A stretch of DNA of 12,112 nt from Candidatus Woesearchaeota archaeon. GTDB lineage: Archaea > Nanobdellota > Nanobdellia > SCGC-AAA011-G17 > GW2011-AR17. Below, one piece after another: positions 6,630 through 12,112 of this stretch. The notes beneath the pieces were generated by a model that made no database searches, was not told the origin of the DNA, and saw nothing but the letters and a program-made list of their open reading frames with translations. The stretch covers positions 1 to 12,112 of the forward strand of contig JACQSW010000078.1 of NCBI GenBank assembly GCA_016211095.1, given 5' to 3'. Made by a program: the position numbers and the translations under genes. The first letter of the stretch is position 1. Each line of letters opens with the position of its first letter.

Positions 6630-6737
6630 TTTTTCATGCCTCCCTTATTTTTTTGTATTTATATGGCCAATCTTAGTATTTAAATATTGGGCAATATCAG
6701 GGAAAAATTAGTGAAACCATTTTTAAACAGCCAACAT
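6630..6737 (-). promoter_or_regulatory. Promoter of the copper operon, with ATATTG/CAATAT palindrome
   Basis: Read on the minus strand, an AT-rich box at 6677-6688 (AATATTTAAATA) would give a leader of about 27 bases that keeps the ribosome binding site at 6639-6644. A second TATA-like box at 6656-6664 would place the start too close to the gene. ATATTG (6684-6689) and CAATAT (6692-6697) form a palindrome with a two-base centre over the upstream edge of the preferred box, where a repressor would block TFB/TBP. A single TGAAAC site lies at 6712-6717. A T-run at 6704-6708, read on the minus strand as AAAAA on the template, may help end the intein-host transcript. Confidence 0.45.
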
Positions 6738-8426
6738 TTACCATTCCTTGCAGCAATCAACGATTTTTTTCATTAACTCAGAAAACTTTTTCACCATCTT
6801 ATTTTCTTTTGTTTCAATATTCTCTGTTAGTTTTTCTGTGCCAATCATTTTTAAGTTTATGGCAAAGAACAATGAATAGAGGTCGAATGCTGATTTGAAG
6901 AGGGGGGCAGCCTCTTTTGGCCCTTTTTTGGAAAGTTCTTTAGTGCCAACCTCAATCAGCCTCATGCTCGCGCCAAGCAAATGTTTTGATATACAATTAT
7001 GCACTATTCCAGTAAACGTTGTATATGATTCATCTTTTAGCACCGCTAAATTGAATACGTCGCCTTCGTAATGCTCTCTTTCTATTTTTTTTATAGGTAT
7101 TGCAATACAATCTTCATTGACATATCCAAAGTTGCCTGAAGTTTTTCTTCCAAAATCATAATTTAGCTTCATCATTCTAGCTAAATCTCTAGCTGAGTCA
7201 CCACTTATCCGCATATTAAAATAGGCATCTGTTGTCGGAACAATTTTTCTTTTATTAATATAGGAAATTTTAGGCGTAATTTTTTCTAAAGAATGCAAAA
7301 TGCCTATCTTGAACAAGATCAATCTTAATTGGAATGCTAATTCTTTTGAAGATGTGAACATATTAAGAGCATATTTTACTCTGCATCCATCACCCAGAAA
7401 TATTCCGCGTATTAGCGGGAATAGTTTTTTATGTGGGAGGTATAATATCCAATTGGGCAATTTTTTGGATTTTGAATTTATTCCAAATTGCTCAAAAAAT
7501 TTGATTACCGTCCGTTTATTAATAAAAATTTCTATTGTTGATTTCCTTAAATAAACCCTCGGTTTTATTTTAAATGCCTTTTCTATTTTTTCGAGAACAC
7601 CCTTAGCTAATCTTTTTTCATGTCTCCCAAAGAAAAATCCGCAATATTGACTGGTCTTCTTACTTTTCTTATATGTGTAACACCTTTTGCTGACGCATCC
7701 CTCAGCCAAATAGAACCCAATCAATTCCATTAAATCCTCATCAATTTTAACTTTTATTTTTTTTGAGAAGGTAGTTGGTTTAAAACATCCTTTATTCACC
7801 CATGAATAGGTTATTTCTTCAGACAGTTTATCTTTTATCTTTTTAATTCTCGGAAAGATTAAGAAGTCTTCATCTGAAATTTCTTCGGATTTTTTCCATA
7901 TAAGCTTAGCGGGGTTGGTGCTAAAATCTTTTCTCCAACACGTTTTTTGCTTAACGCGCACATCTGACGCGCAGTAAATCCTATGACCAGGAGTTACTAA
8001 TAGGGGGAGATTTGTATAATAAGGGCTTATTTTTATTAATTGCCCTTTATATGGTCGCCGAAATGTTTCATAAATTGGCATAAACCTGCCTTTATGCGTA
8101 AGTGTTAGCATAGACTTAGTTATTTCATCTATCTTCTTTGCAGAAGGGTTAGTAAAAATTAATGAATCAGGATGTAAGCACCATTCCTCACCTTCAGGCT
8201 TAACGACTATTCTTTTCAGCAGGTTTTTTCTCAACTCCCTCACTGATTTAAGCATTTCGAGATATTTTTCGTTATTAGTCTTCATCGCTGTAAAATAAAA
8301 ATGTTCCTCGAGGCTCACCAGATTCATTAATGCTATGCTGAGATCCTCATCTGTTGACAGGTCAACTTCCCCTTTCTTTACTTCTTCAATTTTTTTCAGC
8401 CACTTCTTGACTTCGTTTTCTTGCAT
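6738..8426 (-). CDS. Small helical protein of unknown function interrupted by an intein
   Basis: The 562-residue precursor holds two extein parts, residues 1-82 and 478-562, around an intein. Removing the intein gives a 167-residue, mostly helical, cytosolic protein. The N-part contains EDLSIALMNLVSLEEHFYFT, with a Glu-Glu-His. The C-part begins CISKHLLGASMRLIEVGTK and ends with a Cys pair (CCKEW). I recall similar short proteins in DPANN archaea and candidate-phyla bacteria, without function. The ligated junction would read EGEEWC-ISKH. The start is taken as ATG 8426. An in-frame TTG at 8438 is only one base from AAGGAG (8440-8445), whereas the ATG is 13 bases away, which is slightly long. 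The gene follows the HCxxC membrane protein by 16 bases and is last in the DUF411 unit. A link to metal or thiol biology is inferred from this context. Confidence 0.8.
   Translation of the reverse strand: MQENEVKKWLKKIEEVKKGEVDLSTDEDLSIALMNLVSLEEHFYFTAMKTNNEKYLEMLKSVRELRKNLLKRIVVKPEGEEWCLHPDSLIFTNPSAKKIDEITKSMLTLTHKGRFMPIYETFRRPYKGQLIKISPYYTNLPLLVTPGHRIYCASDVRVKQKTCWRKDFSTNPAKLIWKKSEEISDEDFLIFPRIKKIKDKLSEEITYSWVNKGCFKPTTFSKKIKVKIDEDLMELIGFYLAEGCVSKRCYTYKKSKKTSQYCGFFFGRHEKRLAKGVLEKIEKAFKIKPRVYLRKSTIEIFINKRTVIKFFEQFGINSKSKKLPNWILYLPHKKLFPLIRGIFLGDGCRVKYALNMFTSSKELAFQLRLILFKIGILHSLEKITPKISYINKRKIVPTTDAYFNMRISGDSARDLARMMKLNYDFGRKTSGNFGYVNEDCIAIPIKKIEREHYEGDVFNLAVLKDESYTTFTGIVHNCISKHLLGASMRLIEVGTKELSKKGPKEAAPLFKSAFDLYSLFFAINLKMIGTEKLTENIETKENKMVKKFSELMKKIVDCCKEW
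6996..8180 (-). mobile_element. Class 1 intein with LAGLIDADG homing endonuclease
   Basis: This is a 395-residue in-frame protein intron. It begins with Cys1 (CLHPDSLI, block A), has the block B motif TPGH (residues 63-66), and ends YEGDVFNLAV ... TGIVHN (blocks F and G) with the penultimate His394 and terminal Asn395. The first residue of the C-extein is Cys, so all standard splicing residues are present. The central part holds two LAGLIDADG motifs, LIGFYLAEG (153-161) and LIRGIFLGDG (256-265), with the metal-binding Glu and Asp intact, so the endonuclease also looks functional and could drive homing into empty alleles. There is no stop or frameshift. By eye it is somewhat more AT-rich than the flanking exteins, which fits horizontal acquisition. 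The joint is EEW/C on the left and HN/CISKH on the right. Confidence 0.95.
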
Positions 8427-8442
8427 CAAAAATTTCAACTCC

Positions 8443-8973
8443 TTATAATATTAGTTGCATAAGCACAGCGCCTATTAGCAACAACACGAATGTTAACAAA
8501 ACCCCTTGGAAGGGCATAAGCTTTCCGTTCCTTAAATTTACTATTTTTTTGCTAATCCACGGCGTTAAAGAAACCACTATTAATCCCAATATGCTCCCTA
8601 CAAGAAAGAGGTTCAAGATGTATGTCCTGTTTAGCAATGAGCCGTAATTCCCTATTAGTGAGATATATACTGGTTTAATACCGTCCATTAATTTTAACAG
8701 AGGGATGACTGTTGTCGCAAACGAAAACAGCACTAGCGCTGCTCTTTGTCCTGGAATATATTTCTTTTTGATGAGCCCTGAGACCCACCAACCCATTGAC
8801 GCAGCAAACGCCCCTATGAATAATCCTATAGCCGCCTGATTAACGCCTATCAAAGTGGCTCCACCTGCCAACGCTACAGCCCCAACTGTGCATAATGGGC
8901 AGTGAGCGCTGACTTCGCTTAATAAAAAAAGAAAAGAAAAAGGCGTAAGCAATAACAGTTTTTTTAGTCGCAT
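8443..8973 (-). CDS. Polytopic membrane protein with N-terminal HCPLC motif
   Basis: This is a 176-residue protein. A signal-like segment (about 4-22) is followed at once by AHCPLCTVGAVALAGGA, with His24, Cys25 and Cys28 at the outer face. About four further helices follow (45-66, 76-95, 117-140, 154-175). GVNQAAIGLFIGAFAASMGWW is a distinctive second helix. A thioredoxin-like CPLC next to the membrane suggests metal or disulfide handling outside the cell. I recall similar archaeal proteins but no established function. It lies 16 bases after the DUF411 lipoprotein gene, and its stop codon overlaps the ribosome binding site of the intein-host gene, so all three form one unit. Only a weak GGGGAA precedes its own ATG. 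Confidence 0.75.
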   Translation of the reverse strand: MRLKKLLLLTPFSFLFLLSEVSAHCPLCTVGAVALAGGATLIGVNQAAIGLFIGAFAASMGWWVSGLIKKKYIPGQRAALVLFSFATTVIPLLKLMDGIKPVYISLIGNYGSLLNRTYILNLFLVGSILGLIVVSLTPWISKKIVNLRNGKLMPFQGVLLTFVLLLIGAVLMQLIL

Positions 8974-8989
8974 CTTTTTGTTCCCCGTT

Positions 8990-9487
8990 TTAGAAGGTCA
9001 TGTACGGTTCGTAACTACCGTCCTTCTTCACTGCGTAAACAACTAGGTCTCCGCTTTTTCCTCCAGTCATTCCAGGTGCGCCTGATGGCATTCCCGGAAG
9101 AGCGATTCCCTTGATGTCTGGCTTTTCAGTCATTAGTTTTCTGATTGCTTCAACTGGGACGTGGCCCTCAATGAAGTAGTTGCCTAGTATGCTTGTGTGG
9201 CAGCTTTGCAGTGCGCTTGGGACTCCATAATCTTTTTTTACTGAATCAACTTCAGACATTTCCATAACTTCTACGCCTAAATCATCCTGTTTTAGCATGT
9301 ATCCAGCATATACTGTGCAGCATCCGCAACTGTTAGATCGGTGAATGACTAGATCGTTTTCTCCCCCAACAGCTACAGCGTTGCCTGTTTCTTTATTTTT
9401 GTTTGAACCGCAGCCAGCTAAAAATATCCCTAATGCTAGGATTATAATCAGCATGCTTAGCTTGGTTATGTTGTTAATTTTTATCAT
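8990..9487 (-). CDS. DUF411-family lipoprotein, putative copper-binding
   Basis: This 165-residue exported lipoprotein has a hydrophobic signal (about 9-24) with lipobox LAGC, so Cys26 should be lipidated. The mature part matches the DUF411 family: SCGCC (53-57), SALQSCHTSILGNYFIEGHVP (91-111; Cys96, His97, His109), a helix, and IALPGMPSGAPGM (128-140), then the closing strand LVVYAVKKDGSYEPY. DUF411 proteins are frequently encoded in copper and other metal-resistance clusters and are thought to bind metal in the periplasm or at the cell surface; the exact activity is not known. The start is well defined by GGAGGT (9497-9502) nine bases before the ATG. It is the first gene of a three-gene unit with a clear TATA box upstream. 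The Met-rich stretch near the C-terminus could add Cu+ ligands, which is inference. Confidence 0.92.
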   Translation of the reverse strand: MIKINNITKLSMLIIILALGIFLAGCGSNKNKETGNAVAVGGENDLVIHRSNSCGCCTVYAGYMLKQDDLGVEVMEMSEVDSVKKDYGVPSALQSCHTSILGNYFIEGHVPVEAIRKLMTEKPDIKGIALPGMPSGAPGMTGGKSGDLVVYAVKKDGSYEPYMTF

Positions 9488-9525
9488 TTTGTATAAACCT
9501 CCAACTAATTTTTTTATTAAAGAAC

Positions 9526-9563
9526 TGAAACAGCTTATATAAATAGCGGTGAAACTAGTTTCA
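9526..9563 (-). promoter_or_regulatory. DUF411 operon promoter with perfect TGAAACTAGTTTCA palindrome
   Basis: On the minus strand TATTTATATAAG (about 9534-9545) is a good archaeal TATA box, placing the start near 9514 and leaving a leader of about 27 bases that includes GGAGGT. Immediately upstream, at 9550-9563, is a perfect 14-base palindrome TGAAACTAGTTTCA. A further TGAAAC copy lies at 9526-9531, downstream of the TATA box. This is the arrangement of a regulator site next to a core promoter. The palindrome overlaps the stop codon of the helix-turn-helix gene upstream. Confidence 0.6.
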
Positions 9564-10094
9564 TTTAAGAATTACGATGTTGGTCATGCCCCTTCTTTTC
9601 CTGTCAACAACTCCGCGGCCAGTCATCCGGTCAAGTATCCTAGTCATTTTAACTTTTGAAAATCCTGTTTCTTTTATGAGTTCACTCTGGTACATTGAGC
9701 CCTCTTTTTGCTTTATCACTTCGTAAACTCTCTTTTCTTCCTCGCTTAGTTTTGAAATATCTATTTTCTTAAATTCAGGTTTTTGCCCTTCTTCTTTTTT
9801 TGTTGTAGTAAAGATTGTAGCAAAGGTTAGATATACTCCGCTTAAGAGGATTAAAAAATCTACGCCGAATGCCAAAATTATAAACCAAGAAGTGCCCTCT
9901 TTGTGGGCAGGGCAATCAGTCATACTCAAATCAGGATTAGAACTAACTGCGTCACAGAGGAAAACGTCTCTCTCGTCTATATCGGATTTCACGAAGGATA
10001 TAAGAGCCATAATTATTAATGCAAAGATTATCAACAATATCCCAATTTCCCTTGCTTGCCATTCCAAAAACTTTCTTTCATTGAACTTTACCAT
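9561..10094 (-). CDS. Membrane-tethered winged-helix regulator with Cys/His external loop
   Basis: This is a 177-residue protein. Two membrane helices (about 15-35 and 70-95) enclose a loop of about 35 residues that contains Cys47, Cys61 and His64 (MTDCPAHKEGTSW). After a charged linker, the cytosolic C-terminus (115-177) is a winged helix: LSEEEKRVYEVIKQKEGS, QSELIKETGFSKVKMTRIL as helix-turn-helix, then a basic wing VDRKRRGMTNIVILK. This resembles archaeal membrane-anchored MarR/TrmB-like regulators. Such one-component proteins could sense something outside the membrane through the Cys/His loop and control genes directly. The ATG has a TATA-like TTTAAATAT (about 10126-10134) about 35 bases upstream and almost no leader. 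The next unit (DUF411) follows after 73 bases without an obvious terminator, so it is a candidate regulator of it. Confidence 0.85.
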   Translation of the reverse strand: MVKFNERKFLEWQAREIGILLIIFALIIMALISFVKSDIDERDVFLCDAVSSNPDLSMTDCPAHKEGTSWFIILAFGVDFLILLSGVYLTFATIFTTTKKEEGQKPEFKKIDISKLSEEEKRVYEVIKQKEGSMYQSELIKETGFSKVKMTRILDRMTGRGVVDRKRRGMTNIVILK

Positions 10095-10147
10095 TGTAAC
10101 TTAAATTTGCCTTAAATTGAATTAATATTTAAACCTTATTATGAATA
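10095..10147 (-). promoter_or_regulatory. Short intergenic promoter of the membrane-tethered regulator
   Basis: This is a 53-base AT-rich gap. On the minus strand, GGTTTAAATATTAATTC (about 10121-10137) looks like a BRE/TATA element and would start transcription about 10 bases before the ATG. No good ribosome binding site is present, so the message is near-leaderless. There is no T-tract to end the upstream sensor gene, so read-through from it is possible. Confidence 0.4.
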
Positions 10148-11887
10148 TTATCTCGAGCTTAGTATTCTCCTTCCTGTTGATGTCGCTTTTAAGGATTTGA
10201 ATCTCCCTTTCTGCTCAACCTGTATCAAGCCCATTTTTTGTAGGTTTTTTATTTTTGCTCTTGTTGTTGGTTTTGTGATGTTAAAATTTTTTGTAATGTC
10301 TTTGTAAGACACGAGCTTGTTATTTATGTTCTTTTCATTGATATAATTAAGGGCGCCGAGTTCAAGTTCTGATAGCTCTATGCCTTTGCTTAGATGTTTT
10401 CCATATAGGTCAACGGTCTCTGCTTCTATCGCTTTAATTTGAGATTCTTTTATGAGGGATGGATTAGCTGAGAGGATTATGATACAATCTTTTGTTTGGG
10501 CTAAGTCTTTGATGGCATGCAATTTTTTGATGGCTTCTTCAAATTTATTTTCATTTAAGATGTAGTCAAGCCGGTCTATTAAGACGACACTTTTCTTGCT
10601 TTTTTTGATAAATTCTGAGATTAGCTCGTATAGGTTGTCGATGTTTGTTTCGCATGCCACGCCTTCTACTTTAATGTTTGTTAGCCATATAAATGAGGTT
10701 TTTTGCAGGTTATACTTTTTCTTGATTACGCGCGGGTCGTTTCTTGTTATTCCGAGCCCTGCAAATCCCTTGTTGAGGCAGCTAATAAACAGTTCATGCG
10801 CATGGTTTTCGTCGTCTTCTTTTACTAGGTAAACTTTTTTTGCGTCTAAGCTTAGGTCCGCCTGGGAGTATTTGTCTTTTTCCACCTCAACTTTTATGCC
10901 GAGGTTTTCTAGTGTTACATTAGTTTTTTCTAATTTGGATTGCGCTTCTTCTTTTGATTTGTAGCTCGAGATTAGGAGGAAGAATACGCCGAGAATTACG
11001 ATTATTATCAGCCCTAGGTTGATGATATGGCTTTTTTTGAAGGATTCTACCTCTTTATTCACATTTTTTAGTGGGGTTAAAACAATCAACCTCCATTTTT
11101 CTGCGCCCAAGCTGATATCTGATGAAGTTAGGATGGCATCGCCGAATGGTTCTATGTTGAGGATCGCGTCTAAGTTTTTTGTAGCTTCTGGAAGTTTACT
11201 TTTTATTTCATGATAACTCCCTATATCATTACTTTTTAGGATGGTTTCTTCTGTGTTAAGATTGATTAGCAGGAAGAAATTTTTTTCTGACCCAAAACTT
11301 TGATGGATAGAGGAATAGTACAAGCTATTTATATCGATAATGCTCAGTAGCAGCCCCTTGAACTGTCCCTTAAAATTGGGGTAAGGGGTGTATTCTGTTG
11401 TTTCGAAAAGCGGTGCCGAGACGATAATTTGGCTATTTGTTCCCTGCCTTTCTACCCCGCTTATTGCCGGTTCATTTGTTTCTTTTGGGATTTTGAAGTA
11501 ATCCTTATTTTTGATGTTTAAGCCGATGTAACTTGAAAAGGCTGGTGATGAGCATTCTATTATGTTTCCTTCTTTATCTACTCTTAGCAGGGACTCTATT
11601 TTGCCTTCTATTTTTTCGTGGACAATTTTTATATTCTGTTTGCATTTATTCGCGTCCAAGCTTTCAATTTTTGGGAACTTAGTTAATGTTACAAGGTCAT
11701 CTTTAACTTGGGTTATTTGGGACTCGATTTGTTTTGCTACATACTTTGTTTCTGTTAGCTGGTTTTCTTTTATTTGGGATAAGATTAGTCTGTCAACTTT
11801 TGAAAAAGAGAGAAGGTTGGTTAATACGACTATCCCTATGATAACAAAAAAGATAAGCATCAGGATGAGTAGCTTGTTGTTTTTCAC
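10148..11887 (-). CDS. Transmembrane Cache sensor fused to DUF835 and a C-terminal winged helix
   Basis: This is a 579-residue membrane protein. Helix 1 (about 6-27) and helix 2 (about 288-308) enclose an external Cache-like sensor domain (30-280), seen in VDKEGNIIECSS, GLNIKNKDYFK, PAISGVE and IIVSAPLF. A coiled coil (310-335) leads to a DUF835 domain (about 350-490) with KKVYLVKEDD, GFAGLGITRNDPRVIKKKY, SFIWLTN, KSVVLIDRLDYI and IIILSANPSLI. The end (505-579) is a winged helix: ELELGALNYI, SYKDITKNFNITKPTTRAKI and a basic wing. It is thus a one-piece sensor and probable DNA-binding regulator, without kinase or receiver domains. The start is GTG (11887) with AGGTGA seven bases upstream and an ATTTATAAAA box near 11931. 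A small-molecule ligand is expected for Cache domains, but which one is unknown. Confidence 0.88.
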   Translation of the reverse strand: MKNNKLLILMLIFFVIIGIVVLTNLLSFSKVDRLILSQIKENQLTETKYVAKQIESQITQVKDDLVTLTKFPKIESLDANKCKQNIKIVHEKIEGKIESLLRVDKEGNIIECSSPAFSSYIGLNIKNKDYFKIPKETNEPAISGVERQGTNSQIIVSAPLFETTEYTPYPNFKGQFKGLLLSIIDINSLYYSSIHQSFGSEKNFFLLINLNTEETILKSNDIGSYHEIKSKLPEATKNLDAILNIEPFGDAILTSSDISLGAEKWRLIVLTPLKNVNKEVESFKKSHIINLGLIIIVILGVFFLLISSYKSKEEAQSKLEKTNVTLENLGIKVEVEKDKYSQADLSLDAKKVYLVKEDDENHAHELFISCLNKGFAGLGITRNDPRVIKKKYNLQKTSFIWLTNIKVEGVACETNIDNLYELISEFIKKSKKSVVLIDRLDYILNENKFEEAIKKLHAIKDLAQTKDCIIILSANPSLIKESQIKAIEAETVDLYGKHLSKGIELSELELGALNYINEKNINNKLVSYKDITKNFNITKPTTRAKIKNLQKMGLIQVEQKGRFKSLKATSTGRRILSSR

Positions 11888-12091
11888 TGTTTTTTCACCT
11901 ATTAATTTTTGTTAGCCTGAGCTGTTTTATAAATTTTCCCTATTTTTTCCCTATTATTTCCTCTTGTTTAAATATAAGATTAAATACTTAAAAGGTAGTC
12001 TTGAAACCAAAAAGTATATTAATCGGATAAAATTGGTTACGAAAAAAGCATTATCCAAAAAAAAAAATTAGTTGGAGGTTAAAATAAAAAA
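11888..12091. promoter_or_regulatory. Divergent intergenic region between the Cache sensor and the right-edge gene
   Basis: In these 204 AT-rich bases, the sensor gene on the minus strand has AGGTGA (11895-11900) and a TATA box AAAATTTATAAAA (11925-11937). For the + strand gene, TATA-like sequences lie at 11967-11977 (TTTAAATATAAG) and at 12012-12022 (AGTATATTAAT), and a GGAGG lies at 12074-12078. A TGAAAC copy (12002-12007) is just upstream of the second box. Its neighbourhood, CCAAAAAGTATA, resembles CCAAAAGTATA in front of the HxlR gene. I see no other gene or RNA here. Confidence 0.4.
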
Positions 12092-12112
12092 ATGGAAGGA
12101 CAATCAAAAGAC
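12092..12112 (+). CDS. Start of an unidentified gene (right end cut off)
   Basis: An ATG at 12092 opens a frame of seven codons (MEGQSKD) that runs off the window. GGAGG at 12074-12078 is 13 bases upstream, a little far but the only candidate site. Too little is visible to say anything about the product. Confidence 0.5.

Noticed and set aside
6996..8180. Free-standing homing endonuclease or group I intron instead of an intein
   Set aside because: The frame is continuous with both flanks and has all intein splicing blocks at exact junctions, so a protein intron is the better explanation.
12040..12070. Long A-tract before the right-edge gene as a functional element
   Set aside because: It is a simple low-complexity run in an AT-rich leader, and nothing in the window supports a role for it.
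1..12112. CRISPR arrays, tRNA or rRNA genes, insertion sequences, integrase attachment sites
   Set aside because: No regularly spaced repeats, no cloverleaf-like segments, no transposase or integrase motifs and no long direct repeats were seen in any intergenic region.

Overview
The window looks like part of the chromosome of an AT-rich archaeon, probably a DPANN-type lineage (Woesearchaeota/Pacearchaeota-like). The reasons are archaeal TATA boxes in front of several transcription units, GGAGG/AGGTGA ribosome binding sites with ATG and GTG starts, an archaeal membrane sensor built from Cache, DUF835 and winged-helix parts, a pilin-like protein of archaeal style, and a LAGLIDADG intein. The taxonomic placement is inferred by eye. 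I saw no rRNA, tRNA, CRISPR array or insertion sequence.

Layout. Bases 1-878 (+) hold the end of an exported-type protein and a pilin-like protein. A hairpin with T-tracts on both sides separates them from a hemerythrin gene (-, 924-1457). The hemerythrin gene diverges from a four-gene + strand cassette (1542-2940): an HxlR-family regulator, a Cys-containing MerT-like membrane protein, a 49-residue Cys-rich protein and a DUF3105-type protein. From 2960 on, nearly everything is on the minus strand. Reading in the direction of transcription: a Cache-DUF835-winged-helix sensor (11887-10148), a membrane-tethered helix-turn-helix regulator (10094-9561), a three-gene unit (DUF411 lipoprotein, HCxxC membrane protein, intein-containing helical protein; 9487-6738), and a four-gene copper unit (small YHS protein, CHxxC membrane protein, membrane-anchored HH-motif protein, YHS-HMA-HMA Cu+ P-type ATPase; 6629-2960). 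The first codons of another + strand gene lie at the right edge.

How they may work together. The central genes form a metal-handling island, most likely for copper. Membrane-embedded or exported Cys/His proteins (DUF411, HCxxC, CHxxC, GHH) could capture or relay metal, YHS proteins could act as cytosolic carriers, and CopA would pump Cu+ out. Two or three candidate regulators sit inside the island: the HxlR protein with a C-terminal Cys cluster, the membrane-tethered regulator with a Cys/His-containing external loop, and the Cache sensor. A TGAAAC motif, in one case a perfect 14-base palindrome, recurs near several promoters and may mark a shared regulon.

The most unusual item is an apparently complete, endonuclease-bearing intein inside a small uncharacterised protein, in the same unit as the DUF411 lipoprotein. 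It has Cys at both splice junctions, and copper and zinc are known inhibitors of such inteins. Metal-conditional splicing is therefore a testable possibility, but nothing in the sequence proves it.
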